In this document: positions 8,674-18,117 of the stretch, piece after piece
How positions within the stretch are numbered: the first letter of the stretch is position 1
Layout of the letters: each line of letters starts with the position of its first letter
Assembly (NCBI GenBank): GCA_937899365.1
Contig: CALBPH010000631.1
Coordinates: 1-45,510, forward strand
DNA from: an uncultured Leptolyngbya sp.
GTDB lineage: Bacteria; Cyanobacteriota; Cyanobacteriia; Phormidesmidales; Phormidesmidaceae
Direction of reading: 5' to 3'
DNA length: 45,510 nucleotides
Position numbers and translations under genes: made by a program
The notes under the pieces: model-generated
What the model was told of the DNA's origin: nothing
The model's database searches: none
What the model saw: only the letters and a program-made list of their open reading frames with translations

Positions 8674-9369
8674 ATGGCTTTGTCCTTTAATTCTTCAGAC
8701 TCCAAATCTAGATCTTGGCTGAGGTGGCTAATCGTTGCTTTGCTGGCGGTCATGATTACGGCTGTTGCAATACCCCAATACTTTTTCGGTCAGTTACCTT
8801 GGCAGTCACCGCCTGGAGTGGCCCAAATCAAAACTATCCGCACCCTGAAAGACACTGGCTTAGTCCTAGATGGGTGGTCCGAAGAGTTGCAGCAGAAAAT
8901 ATCCATTGGCGGCGATCAGTGGTCAGTCCAGCAATTGACCCATGCCAATGGGGCTGCCCCAGAGCAGATGATAATCTTCCTAAAACCACAGGGACAGTCG
9001 AAAGACCAGCCTGAGGTTGAATGGATCGACCTACAAGGAGCTCAGAAATGGCAGACCTCGCACCAGCGCCGTTTGCGTGAGGGTGACCTAAGTATCGATA
9101 CGTTCCGTGCTTGGACGTCTAATCAGACCTTTGCTGTGGCGCAATGGTACGCATTGCCCCAAGGGGGGCATCCGGCTCCCCATCATTGGTTCTGGCGAGA
9201 TCAAACCTATCAATGGACACGAGGTGAACGCCTGCCTTGGGTTGCTGTTGCGATATTACTGCCAATGCCACCTCTAGGGGATATATCGCCCGTTTACCCT
9301 GACCTAAAGCGTTTGAGTCAGTTGGTTCAATCATCTCTGGCCAAGGCTGCCTTTGAGCCAGAGTCATGA
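8674..9369 (+). CDS. Cyanoexosortase A system-associated protein (TIGR04153-like)
   Basis: 231 residues: a charged N-terminus, one membrane helix (about 17-37, LIVALLAVMITAVAIPQYFF), then an extracytoplasmic domain. The architecture and its position 44 bp after the exosortase fit the family found beside cyanoexosortase A, analogous to EpsI-type partners. The exact biochemical role is not known. No catalytic motif is visible. Confidence 0.85.
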   Translation: MALSFNSSDSKSRSWLRWLIVALLAVMITAVAIPQYFFGQLPWQSPPGVAQIKTIRTLKDTGLVLDGWSEELQQKISIGGDQWSVQQLTHANGAAPEQMIIFLKPQGQSKDQPEVEWIDLQGAQKWQTSHQRRLREGDLSIDTFRAWTSNQTFAVAQWYALPQGGHPAPHHWFWRDQTYQWTRGERLPWVAVAILLPMPPLGDISPVYPDLKRLSQLVQSSLAKAAFEPES

Positions 9370-9514
9370 AAACTGGCGTTGTTCGTAACCTCAACCAGCT
9401 CCTAGGCACATGGCGGTGCAAAAGATCGGCTAAAGTAGCTACATTGAAAAAAATATAGTTTTCATACAAGCTCACGCTATTTCACATAAATCCTATTAAT
9501 TTTTTTGAATTGCG

Positions 9515-10969
9515 ATGGTTCCTATAAAAAATACCAAAGCATCCCAGAGTTCCTGGAAGAGAACAGTAGGCCAGTTGACTAGTCAGCTGCTATTGAGTTC
9601 GTTCTGTTGGTACCTTTGGCAAGGGCAAGGCGTAGCACAGCTCGATCCTCTAGCCCCGCTTCCGCCCGAAGATTCTACCGAGGAAATAGACTCCGTTGAG
9701 GCCCCGGTAATCTCGGAGGAGGTTGTTTTTCCTGAAACAGATGCCGATCTTGGAGTAGAGCGGGGTTCGGAGTTACCAACGCTAGAGCTGCTGGAACGAC
9801 GTCCTACCCTTGAAGATTTAGACCCGCGTATTCTTGCACAATCCTCACCGGATCTGAATGACAGCGATTTCGATCAGTATCGTTTGGGGCCTGGAGATGG
9901 AATTTTTGTGAGCGTTCAACGCTTTCCAGATTTGGCTTTCCAGGCCACTCTCGATCAGCAAGGGAATGTCATTATGCCCATTGAGGGTGCTGTTTCCTTA
10001 AAGGGGTTGACCTTAAACCAGGCAGAGAATCGGATTCGAGCGGTGTATAACCAGTATGTTGTGCTCTCTGAAATACGTTCTCTATATTCTTTAAATCGCA
10101 GTTTGATAGGTCAAATTGAGGGCCGTTCGTATCGCGTTTCTGAAGATGTCATCAACAGATATATTTTTCCGAATTATCAGGCTTTACGCGCAGACAACCC
10201 ACGTAGTTATCAAGTCCCTGACGTAACCTTAACGCTGACGGCTCAACGAGGGGTTGAGGTGATCATGCTCGGTGAAATTGAACGACCTGGTCTTTATCCG
10301 CTCGCTGTTCCCAGGGTGACAGCGGCTCTGTTTGCCGCTGGTGGGGCTAGTAGTACAGCTGATTTACGAGAAATACGTATTCAGCGACGCTTAGCCGATA
10401 ACACCATCATTGAGAAAACGGTTGATCTTTATACCCCTGTACGGGACGGTGTACCGCTGCCAGAAGAACGACTTGAAAATGGTGATGTCGTTATCATCTC
10501 GCGTCTTGATCCGGCCCAAGCCTATGACTACGATGTCAATCTTGTTTCCCGCTCCACCTTGGCTCAACCTGAAATTCTAGTGCGGGTGATTAATTATCCA
10601 AATGGTGTTGTTGGTGGGCAGCGGTTGCCCAATGGCAGCACGTTTGTGGATGCACTAGTTGGCAATGCAGCCAGAGGGGGTAACGGTGTTGGCCTGCCTC
10701 TCAATCAGGCTAATCTGAGGTCGGTTGCCTTAATTCGGTTTGATCCAGAACAAGGTGAAACCGTAGTGACTAAGCTCAATGCTAAGGACGCAATTCATGG
10801 CGATCCGACCCAAAATCCTCCACTAAGAGACAATGACGTGATTGTTGTGGGCCGGAACTTTATCAATAGAATTACCTTTGCCATCGATACCGTTACTCGT
10901 CCTTTCCAAGATGTTTTGAGCTTTGTGCTCTTTTTCGACCGATTTTTCGATGATGATCTCTTCAATTAG
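9515..10969 (+). CDS. Wza-like polysaccharide export protein (Poly_export + SLBB)
   Basis: Periplasmic/outer-membrane component of exopolysaccharide export. After an N-terminal export signal (to about residue 43) and an acidic linker, the Poly_export domain starts at YRLGPGDGIFVSV and contains QGNVIMPIEGAVSLKGLTL. The SLBB-type segment VIMLGEIERPGLYPL follows. Between the end of the first motif and VTLTLTAQRGVEV lie about 45 residues I do not recognise from the family. A second SLBB-like region ends near NDVIVVG. No lipobox is seen. The Wzc-like partner follows at 11142. Confidence 0.88.
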   Translation: MVPIKNTKASQSSWKRTVGQLTSQLLLSSFCWYLWQGQGVAQLDPLAPLPPEDSTEEIDSVEAPVISEEVVFPETDADLGVERGSELPTLELLERRPTLEDLDPRILAQSSPDLNDSDFDQYRLGPGDGIFVSVQRFPDLAFQATLDQQGNVIMPIEGAVSLKGLTLNQAENRIRAVYNQYVVLSEIRSLYSLNRSLIGQIEGRSYRVSEDVINRYIFPNYQALRADNPRSYQVPDVTLTLTAQRGVEVIMLGEIERPGLYPLAVPRVTAALFAAGGASSTADLREIRIQRRLADNTIIEKTVDLYTPVRDGVPLPEERLENGDVVIISRLDPAQAYDYDVNLVSRSTLAQPEILVRVINYPNGVVGGQRLPNGSTFVDALVGNAARGGNGVGLPLNQANLRSVALIRFDPEQGETVVTKLNAKDAIHGDPTQNPPLRDNDVIVVGRNFINRITFAIDTVTRPFQDVLSFVLFFDRFFDDDLFN

Positions 10970-11141
10970 TTATCGTTGTCTGTATTCACGGTGTGCCTGA
11001 TTAAGGGTAGATCGTGAGTGATTGAGCTATGATTTCCTTAATGAACGGATTAAGTGAGACCTGCTCTGTGTCACTGGTCTTTGTCTGAGAAAGTAATTAA
11101 GTACGCTCCTTGCTCTAGTTCTCTTCATTCAACATTTAGCC

Positions 11142-13355
11142 ATGGTATCTCCTACTATCAAGCGATATCTATTAGCTGTTCAAAGATATAAGTGGGCTGG
11201 GCTAACGTGCTTGTTGTCGATTGTGGGAGCGTCTGGTGTTGTTGCGTTGCAGCCACCACCGCCCGTTGAATACTATGCTGAGGGGCTGCTGGAAGATAAC
11301 ACCCCATTGGTCGTCCTTACCAATACAGCGGATACCATTGACCAGATTGGGCGGGGAATTATTAGTGAAGAGCAGCTGCTGTCCGACGTTTTACTCAAAG
11401 GTGTAGCTCAAGAACTGGGTAATAGGGGTATTGAAATTGCTCCAAATGAAATCCGTAGTAACACCACGGTTAACGTGGGCGGTGGTAAAAAAAATGAGCC
11501 TGGTGACAGGGCAATTGTCCGTTTTATTCATGAGGATGAGGACATAGCGCTTGCGGTCTTAAACACTATGTTTGAGGGCATGGTGGCGTTTAGTCGTGTG
11601 CGTAACAAGGCACGGCTAAAAGAAATTATTGATGCGCTCAATGAGCGTTTGCCTCCCATTGAGTCTGCTCTCAGACAGGCAGAAAATGAGTTAGAGCAGT
11701 ATGACCGTCAAGAGGGACCTGCTATTCAAGCGGCTGAAGACGGCAGCCTATTGGGGCAAATTTCAGGTAGCCAGCAGCAAATACTGCAAAACCAAATTAC
11801 ATTAGAAGGGCTTGATGCCCAGATGCAGAGTCTGACACAGCGTTTGGGGATGACGCCTGATCAGGCTTACGTGTCTTCAGCCCTGAGTGCGGACCCGCTA
11901 ATTGCTAATTTGCGTGCTCAGATTTATCAGGCTGAGAATGAACTGGATGTTCTCCAGCAGTCAGACTACCGGTCCGGTCATCCGGTGGTGGTAGATGCTC
12001 TACGAAATCTAAATACGTTGAGTAATCAATTAGCTGCTCGCGAACAAGAGGTTTTGCAAGGTGATGGTGCAACAACAGCTCTGACGCCTGTTGGCAATGT
12101 GAATGGCAATTTAGACCCAGCTAGGGCTGCTTTGGCGAATCAGCTGGTAACGTTGCAAACAGAGATGGATGCCTTAATTCGTCAGACTCAGGTATTAGCG
12201 CGGGCCGAGCAGGGCCTGCGTCAAAGATATGCTAGTTTGCCAAACAAGCAGCTAGAGCGAGAGCGCTTGGCTTATCAGGTAGGTCTTAAGAAGGCTCTTT
12301 TTGATCAGATTCAAGCGCGCATTGTGGATGCGGAGGCGGCAGAGGCGGAGACTGTCAGCAGCTTGACCGTTGCTAGTCCACCCACGGCAGTGATCAATGA
12401 GCCCGAAAAGCCAAATCCGGCGACTATTCTTTTAGCAGGTGGACTACTGGGTCTAGTGGCTGGCGGTGGTGTGATCTTCTTGCTCGATATGCTAGATGGC
12501 ACCATTCGTACTCCTGAGGATTTGGAGAAAATTCTGCGCGATCAGGATATGCCGATTCTGGGTGCTGTGCCGGTTATTCGTACACGTCCTGCTAAGGCAG
12601 CTCCTATCTTGGTCCAGGCTGATTCCCATTATCACGGGAGTTATGAGCGCTGTTTAAGCAAGCTGAGACTCACAGGTTTTGAGGACAGAGTGATTGGTCC
12701 TCGGGTCGTGTTGGTGACTAGTACCATTAGCAACGAAGGCAAAAGTATTACGGCCTATAATTTGGCGATTGCAGCTGCTCAAGCAGGACGTCGAACGCTG
12801 TTGGTAGAGGCTGATTTACGTTCCGGGTCTAAGGCTCAGTATCTTGGTCTGGTGAATGATGATCGCGTCCAGATTGAACCCCTTCGTTACTATGGCGGCG
12901 GTATTGGCGACAATGTGCGGATGGTCCCATTTATTGAAAATCTGTATGTATCGCCTAGTCCTGGACCGCAGCGTCAGGCAGCGGCAATTCTAGAATCGAG
13001 TGAAATGCGTCGCTTCTTGGATGATGCCCGTGAACGCTTTGATATGGTGATCTTAGATACGCCTTCCCTGAGTCGTGTGGATGATGCTCTGCTGCTTGAA
13101 GAACAAAGCGATGGCATGATTTTGGTGGCACGCCCCGGTGTGACGGAAAGGGCTGTTTTAAATACGGCACTTGAAGAGTTAGATCTGAATGAAGACATTC
13201 GCTTGCTGGGGGTTTTGATCAACGGGGCAAATGTTACTTTGCAGGATGAAGGCGATGATGATGACTATGGTCTCCAAGATGATGATAGTTATGTCTTAGA
13301 CCCAGATGAGCAAGAGCTGCCCCATGCAGTCACTAAAGTTCCAGTAGATTTTTAG
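11142..13355 (+). CDS. Wzc-like chain-length determinant/tyrosine autokinase
   Basis: 737 residues. A Wzz domain carries one N-terminal and one central membrane helix (about 17-35 and 428-448), with coiled coil between them (160-390). A C-terminal BY-kinase domain follows: Walker A TSTISNEGKSITAYNLA (about 526-542), Walker A' LLVEADLR, and Walker B DMVILDTPS (about 632-640). It should control polymer length and export with the Wza-like protein. The tail is very acidic (DDDDYG) and has only two tyrosines, fewer than the cluster in enterobacterial Wzc. Confidence 0.9.
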   Translation: MVSPTIKRYLLAVQRYKWAGLTCLLSIVGASGVVALQPPPPVEYYAEGLLEDNTPLVVLTNTADTIDQIGRGIISEEQLLSDVLLKGVAQELGNRGIEIAPNEIRSNTTVNVGGGKKNEPGDRAIVRFIHEDEDIALAVLNTMFEGMVAFSRVRNKARLKEIIDALNERLPPIESALRQAENELEQYDRQEGPAIQAAEDGSLLGQISGSQQQILQNQITLEGLDAQMQSLTQRLGMTPDQAYVSSALSADPLIANLRAQIYQAENELDVLQQSDYRSGHPVVVDALRNLNTLSNQLAAREQEVLQGDGATTALTPVGNVNGNLDPARAALANQLVTLQTEMDALIRQTQVLARAEQGLRQRYASLPNKQLERERLAYQVGLKKALFDQIQARIVDAEAAEAETVSSLTVASPPTAVINEPEKPNPATILLAGGLLGLVAGGGVIFLLDMLDGTIRTPEDLEKILRDQDMPILGAVPVIRTRPAKAAPILVQADSHYHGSYERCLSKLRLTGFEDRVIGPRVVLVTSTISNEGKSITAYNLAIAAAQAGRRTLLVEADLRSGSKAQYLGLVNDDRVQIEPLRYYGGGIGDNVRMVPFIENLYVSPSPGPQRQAAAILESSEMRRFLDDARERFDMVILDTPSLSRVDDALLLEEQSDGMILVARPGVTERAVLNTALEELDLNEDIRLLGVLINGANVTLQDEGDDDDYGLQDDDSYVLDPDEQELPHAVTKVPVDF

Positions 13356-13597
13356 GGCAATGCTCGTTTGTTAGTTCTTGAAATAGTTGGATGCTGTGGG
13401 TATCAAGACGGTCTTATTCATACAATTGCTAAAGACAGTAGGTCGTCGTTGTTGTGGATGTAACTGCTGTTGGTAAGGGATGGGCAAGATTAATGATGGA
13501 CGGTAATGGAGTTCGCATTCCCTGCTAAAATCCTGTCTATTAGATTTGAAGACGGGTTTCCCGTGGGCTCAATCAATTTGACGGTTTTGTAATACTC

Positions 13598-13924
13598 ATG
13601 ACGACATATTATTACGCTTTAGCAAGCCAGCACTTTTTGCTAGAAGAGGAGCCCTTAGAGGAAGTTCTTAAGGAGCGACGACGCTATTATCAAGAGCAGG
13701 AAAAAGAGATTGATTTTTGGTTGATTAAGCAGCCTGCCTTTTTAGAAGCCCCTGGACTGGAATCTGTAAAGGCTAATTGTCCCCAACCTGCGGCAGCGGT
13801 TGTTTCAACCGATAAAGTATTCATTACCTGGCTCAAATTGAGGCTTGAGTATATTGCAACTGGTGAGTTTGAGGCTCCCTTAACGTCGGTGAGCGATCCG
13901 TTGGCTTCTTTAGCAACGGCGTAG
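13598..13924 (+). CDS. ycf54: Ycf54 protein (DUF2488), Mg-protoporphyrin monomethyl ester cyclase factor
   Basis: A 108-residue soluble protein starting MTTYYYALASQHFLLEEEPL. It contains the family blocks KEIDFWLIKQPAFLEAP, CPQPAAAVVSTD and WLKLRLEYIATGEFEAP. Ycf54 is needed for assembly or activity of the oxygen-dependent cyclase in chlorophyll synthesis, acting at the membrane with AcsF. Length and both ends match the family. Its promoter must be in the 240 bp after the Wzc gene. Confidence 0.95.
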   Translation: MTTYYYALASQHFLLEEEPLEEVLKERRRYYQEQEKEIDFWLIKQPAFLEAPGLESVKANCPQPAAAVVSTDKVFITWLKLRLEYIATGEFEAPLTSVSDPLASLATA

Positions 13925-13958
13925 GTTGTGTATCAATCCTATAGGCAGACTATGGTAA

Positions 13959-14633
13959 ATGACCTACAGTTCGGCGATGTGGTTTAGGCAGTTAGGAGAT
14001 ATGGCCATGGGATATCGTTGGCTAGGTGGGGCTATGGTCGTTCTGCTTAGTGGTGGTTTTGCTAATCCAGGGATGGCGCAAAGCTACCCTGACTGTCCAC
14101 CGCCTGGGAGTGGAGAATATCTATTATTTGTACGTGGTGCGGATGAGGAAACTCGCGATCGCACCGTATCAGTATTGCCGGCCGACCAGCCGACCCTAGT
14201 ATGCAATTATCTCAGTGATACCGTTGTCCGAGCAGGCGGATTTACCTCTTTGGAGGTGGCGAATTCTTGGGCGCTGTATCTGACTGATATTGAGCAGCTT
14301 GAAACCGTTGTTGTTGAACCAACGGCTGCTTCTCCAGCACCCGCAGATGATGTAGCGGTCGCATCAACCCAGGGGCAGTATCAGCCGACTTTGCTGGGTG
14401 AAGGAGTGGCTGTGCTGGTGGATTATCAGCAAAATCCTGAGATTGGGCGCGATCTGGCCCAACAGGGAACCGTCGGGCTAGCCGTTTACCTACAGCAGCC
14501 CTATTTGCTGGTGCTGCATACAACTGATTCATCGGCAGCAGCAGCTAGATTACAGCAGCTAGTTGATAGCGGTCTAACGTCATTTTTGGTGGATGGACAG
14601 CAAGTTATTAGACTGACTGACGCTATTCGTTAA
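13959..14633 (+). CDS. Secreted hypothetical protein with SPOR-like features
   Basis: 224 residues with a signal peptide (GGAMVVLLSGGFANPGMAQS, cleavage after about residue 40). Two alpha/beta-like segments are separated by an Ala/Pro linker (about 118-130). The segments GFTSLEVANSWALYL and YLVLHTT-like repeats suggest a SPOR-like fold, which is only a guess. It begins 34 bp after ycf54 and may be cotranscribed. No known function. Confidence 0.7.
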   Translation: MTYSSAMWFRQLGDMAMGYRWLGGAMVVLLSGGFANPGMAQSYPDCPPPGSGEYLLFVRGADEETRDRTVSVLPADQPTLVCNYLSDTVVRAGGFTSLEVANSWALYLTDIEQLETVVVEPTAASPAPADDVAVASTQGQYQPTLLGEGVAVLVDYQQNPEIGRDLAQQGTVGLAVYLQQPYLLVLHTTDSSAAAARLQQLVDSGLTSFLVDGQQVIRLTDAIR

Positions 14634-14673
14634 TGGGGTTAGCTGCTCTGAGAGTGAGTACAGCTGTGGCTAT

Positions 14674-15126
14674 CTAATAGGTAGGGGCCGCTAGTAGACC
14701 AATAAAGACACCTAGCGCGGCTCCTGCAATCACTTGTACAGGCGTATGACCTAATAGCTCCTTGAGTCGATCTTCTTGGAACTCATGTTCGTTGAAGAAT
14801 TCATCCACAATTTGGTTAAGTACCCGTGCTTGTTTTCCTGCTGCTTGGCGGACTCCAGCTGCGTCGTACATGACAATGACGGCGAACACAGCTGTCAGTG
14901 CAAAGGCTGGACTAGACCAGCCAATGGTTTGACCCACACCGCAGGCTAAGGCGGTGACCAAGGCTGAGTGGGAACTCGGCATGCCACCAGTTTCTACTAG
15001 GACATGAAAGTTGAGGCGCTGGTTGGTAATCACTTCGATGATTAACTTGAGTAGTTGTGCACTCAAACAGGCCACCAGAGACACGACTAGGACGTGGTTC
15101 TGAAAAATCTCGCTAAAGGCTTCCAT
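14674..15126 (-). CDS. Divergent PAP2 family protein (DUF212)
   Basis: 150 residues with about four membrane helices. GGMPSSHSALVTALACGVG and the MYDAAGVRQAAGKQARVLN block are hallmarks of this family, distantly related to PAP2 phosphatases. The SSH motif is kept. Enzyme activity is unproven; a lipid or prenyl diphosphate phosphatase is possible. The gene sits 21 bp after crtE, an arrangement I recall in other cyanobacteria, consistent with isoprenoid metabolism. Confidence 0.9.
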   Translation of the reverse strand: MEAFSEIFQNHVLVVSLVACLSAQLLKLIIEVITNQRLNFHVLVETGGMPSSHSALVTALACGVGQTIGWSSPAFALTAVFAVIVMYDAAGVRQAAGKQARVLNQIVDEFFNEHEFQEDRLKELLGHTPVQVIAGAALGVFIGLLAAPTY

Positions 15127-15147
15127 AGTTAGAGTGTAAAGGGGATA

Positions 15148-16056
15148 TTAATGAGTGCGCGCGGTGATGTAGTCTGCGATCGCAACCAGGGGCTGCTTTA
15201 AGGGGCCAAAGTTCGCTAGCTCGTCCTTAGCCGCCTGTACCAGTGTGTTAGCCTGCTTTTTAGATTCCTCTAGTCCCCAAATGCTGGGATAGGTTGCTTT
15301 TTGTGCCTGCACATCTTTACCAATGGATTTACCCAACTCTTCTTGGGTAGAGGTAATATCCAGCACATCATCCACAATCTGAAAAGCAAGACCAATGTTT
15401 TGAGCATAGCGAGAGAGGCGTTCTACAGTTTCTGTGTCAGCCTCTGCTAAGACCGCTCCTGACACCACAGATACCTCAAGTAGGGCAGCCGTTTTATGCC
15501 GATGAATAAAATTCAGGGTCTCGATAGAGGTATCTGGTTTCCCCTCAGATGCTAAATCGACAATCTGACCACCCACCAAGCCCGCGGCTCCTACCGCACG
15601 TCCCAACCGTCGAATAACTTCCAAGACCGCTTTGGGTGGGACATTTTCAGTGCGGTCAGTAATAAATTCAAAGGCATAGGCTAGCAGAGCATCCCCTGCC
15701 AAGATCGCTACATCATCGCCATAAACCTTGTGATTCGTCAGCTTGCCGCGACGATAGTCATCATTATCCATGGCCGGCAGGTCATCGTGGATGAGCGACA
15801 TGGTGTGTACCATTTCCAGGGCACAGGCTGTCGGCATTGCTTGAGCGGCTGTCCCACCCACCAGTTCACAGGTAGCTAAACAGAGAATCGGTCGCAGCCG
15901 CTTGCCCCCTGCCATCAGTGAGTAGAGCATTGACTCATAGATGGTTTCCGGATAGACCACCGCCAATGACTGTTCGAGGGCTACCTCAACCTCAGCACAC
16001 TTAGTTTTGAGGTAAGTTTTGAGGTCAAAATCAGTAGCGACATTGGTGGTCATCAT
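15148..16056 (-). CDS. crtE: Geranylgeranyl diphosphate synthase
   Basis: Chain-elongating prenyltransferase that makes the C20 precursor of carotenoids and the chlorophyll phytyl tail. The first Asp-rich motif is D91-D92 to D97 in HDDLPAMDNDDYRRG; the second is VDDVLD. GGKRLRP binds the allylic substrate. The 302 aa length is typical. The start could be either of two consecutive ATGs (16056 or 16053). It lies between folD and the DUF212 gene, all leftward, probably one transcript. Confidence 0.95.
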   Translation of the reverse strand: MMTTNVATDFDLKTYLKTKCAEVEVALEQSLAVVYPETIYESMLYSLMAGGKRLRPILCLATCELVGGTAAQAMPTACALEMVHTMSLIHDDLPAMDNDDYRRGKLTNHKVYGDDVAILAGDALLAYAFEFITDRTENVPPKAVLEVIRRLGRAVGAAGLVGGQIVDLASEGKPDTSIETLNFIHRHKTAALLEVSVVSGAVLAEADTETVERLSRYAQNIGLAFQIVDDVLDITSTQEELGKSIGKDVQAQKATYPSIWGLEESKKQANTLVQAAKDELANFGPLKQPLVAIADYITARTH

Positions 16057-16185
16057 GATTGTAAGAAAAGAAATTTATGAACCTGTGGAACCCTATCAAC
16101 GGCAATCTGCGATTTCTCAACCGCTGATTGATCAGTTCGCGCGGGTTAACGACCTGCGAAAGAGCTAACTAGAGCTAACTATTAA

Positions 16186-17055
16186 TTAACCATTAAATCG
16201 TTTACGGTAGCTTAATATTGTATTGTGCAACAACATGGTCACTGTCATGGGACCAATTCCGCCCGGTACTGGGGTGATGGCCCCTGCGACGGGTTCTACA
16301 GTGTCAAAATCCACATCCCCAACCAGCCGAGATTTTCCCGATTCAGTATCTTGGATTCGGTTTATACCTACATCAATAATCGTAGCGCCTGGTTTCACCC
16401 AGTCAGCACCGATCATTTTTGGGCGACCTACAGCAGCCACTAAAATATCTGCCTGACGGCAGAGTGCCGATAGCTCTTCCGTTCGAGAATGGGCAACGGT
16501 AACGGTTGCGTTAGCCTCTAGCAGCATCAGGGCCATGGGTTTTCCCACTAGAATGCTCCGCCCCAGGACGACTGCTCGTTTGCCCGCTGGGTCAATGTCA
16601 TATTCCTTGAGAACGGCCATGATGCCTGCGGGAGTGCAGCTGCGCAAACCGGGTTCGCCACGCATTAAGCGCCCCATATTTTCAGGGCGCAGGCCATCGG
16701 CAGCTTTTTCTGGGGCAACGCGGTTTAACAACGCTACCGCGTCTAAATGAGGCGGCAGAGGCAGTTGAATTAAGATGCCATCTACCCGGTCATCTGCATT
16801 GAGCCGATCAATCAACTCCCGCACATCTGCTTGAGAGGTCTGTGCGGGCAAATGAGAGCCAAAAGAGCTGATCCCCACTCGGGCACACGCTCGTTCCTTA
16901 TTGCGCACATAGGCAGCACTGGCCGGATTGTCCCCCACCATCACAACGGCTAGCCCAGGAGGTCTGTCCCACTGCCCACGTTGGCTGGTGACGTCGGCTG
17001 CTAGTTGGGATTGAAGTTTGTGGGCAAGCGCTTTGCCATCTAACCGTTGGGTCAT
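16186..17055 (-). CDS. folD: Bifunctional methylenetetrahydrofolate dehydrogenase/cyclohydrolase
   Basis: Interconverts methylene-, methenyl- and formyl-tetrahydrofolate in the cytosol. The catalytic Tyr-Lys pair is in YVRNKERACARVGI. DGILIQLPLP and the NADP-binding VVLGRSILVGKP are also present, as is the C-terminal PVPGGIGPMTVTMLLHNT. I choose the ATG at 17055 (MTQRLDGKALAHKLQ, 289 aa), which matches the family start; an in-frame TTG at 17103 would add 16 unrelated residues. It is first in a leftward group with crtE. Confidence 0.95.
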   Translation of the reverse strand: MTQRLDGKALAHKLQSQLAADVTSQRGQWDRPPGLAVVMVGDNPASAAYVRNKERACARVGISSFGSHLPAQTSQADVRELIDRLNADDRVDGILIQLPLPPHLDAVALLNRVAPEKAADGLRPENMGRLMRGEPGLRSCTPAGIMAVLKEYDIDPAGKRAVVLGRSILVGKPMALMLLEANATVTVAHSRTEELSALCRQADILVAAVGRPKMIGADWVKPGATIIDVGINRIQDTESGKSRLVGDVDFDTVEPVAGAITPVPGGIGPMTVTMLLHNTILSYRKRFNG

Positions 17056-17181
17056 GAAATTTTTGCTAACTTTATCGGCGATTGTGCCAATGCTGCTAGT
17101 CAATTAGGGGATACTAGCGGCATTGGCTCTCCTCAGATTACCAAAGGCTATTCCCTGGCCAAACCCATGGCCTCATATAAC

Positions 17182-17218
17182 CAATAGTCCTACCTATCAC
17201 CATTGGGTAGGACTATTG
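17182..17218. other. 13-bp perfect inverted repeat upstream of folD and a lipoprotein gene
   Basis: CAATAGTCCTACC (17182-17194) and GGTAGGACTATTG (17206-17218) are perfect complements around an 11-nt loop. It lies in the divergent promoter region between folD (start 17055) and the gene at 17286. There is no T tail on either side, so an operator, leader stem or small repeat is more likely than a terminator. Confidence 0.5.
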
Positions 17219-17285
17219 AGCAAGACATCTCAATCGACGTTGCCTGCAGCGCCTTTGTACCTACTTCTGACAGACTACTCGTGTG

Positions 17286-17684
17286 ATGTATTTTTTGAAC
17301 TATAAGTATGCTTTTGGTTTAGGGATTGGCGTATTGACCCTCTGTGTAGCGTGTCAGTCGCCATCGGCTAATCAAGTGCCCGTGCTGTCTCTGGCACGCT
17401 CTACGATTAAAATCGAAACGTTACGCCAGCCGCAGCAAGTTGAGCGGTCAGTCTCTTTGACGGGCTCAGTCACTCAGCGGCTAGCTATTTTAGATGGTTG
17501 GCTCTATCAGATAGAGGATGGTACGGGGCAGGTATGGATTTTAACTGAAGATGTCGCTCCAGCCATTGGTCGTAACGTTGATGTAGAGGGCGTGCTACGG
17601 TACGAGGCCATTGTTATCAACGAAGCAGATTTAGGGGACTACTATCTAGAAGAAAAGCAGCGGCAGCTGCCCAATCACTCTTAA
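17286..17684 (+). CDS. Putative lipoprotein with OB-fold-like domain
   Basis: 132 residues. A hydrophobic N-terminal helix ends in the lipobox LCVAC (Cys about residue 23). A small beta-rich domain follows, with SLTGSVTQRLAILDGWLYQIEDGTG and VWILTE, a pattern typical of periplasmic OB-fold proteins. No enzymatic motif is visible. The ATG at 17286 is preferred over the GTG one codon upstream. It abuts the convergent gene at 17686, with 1 bp between stops. Confidence 0.75.
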   Translation: MYFLNYKYAFGLGIGVLTLCVACQSPSANQVPVLSLARSTIKIETLRQPQQVERSVSLTGSVTQRLAILDGWLYQIEDGTGQVWILTEDVAPAIGRNVDVEGVLRYEAIVINEADLGDYYLEEKQRQLPNHS

Positions 17685-17685
17685 A

Positions 17686-17967
17686 CTAGCCAGTTATAGA
17701 GGTTGACCCTGCTAGGGTTCTGAGATGGATAGGCGTGGTGGCATTGTTCGACGGTATGGCTGTGTAGACATTATTGGTAATCAGGTAGCGATCCAAAATT
17801 ACCTGGGCGTCCTCGGTAGATTTGAGCTGGTAGGTGACAAAAAAGCGATAAGACGCTTGGCCTGGTGAACACTTGGGGCTGTCCTCCCAAATATCAAGGC
17901 GTATGCCCTGAGAATTGGGGCGCAATCGATAGTGTAAGGTGTCTTGCCTGGATGCTTGACTACTCAT
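17686..17967 (-). CDS. Conserved hypothetical protein (93 aa)
   Basis: Small soluble protein with predicted beta strands (LHYRLRPNSQGIRLDIWED, YRFFVTYQL). No membrane segment or known motif is visible. A single gene, convergent with the lipoprotein. I do not recognise a function; the coding appearance rests on frame integrity and amino-acid composition. Confidence 0.62.
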   Translation of the reverse strand: MSSQASRQDTLHYRLRPNSQGIRLDIWEDSPKCSPGQASYRFFVTYQLKSTEDAQVILDRYLITNNVYTAIPSNNATTPIHLRTLAGSTSITG

Positions 17968-18117
17968 GGGTGGGTACGGGTGTTATTAAGCACTGGATTA
18001 CACTACGCATAGTGCCCGTATGTATGTAGATGCCAACCTGCTCCTGCTATAAATCGGCACTATCCCCCATTAGCCAGACCGAGCTGTCTTCAGAACCCTA
18101 CGTAAAAAGCGCTAGGC

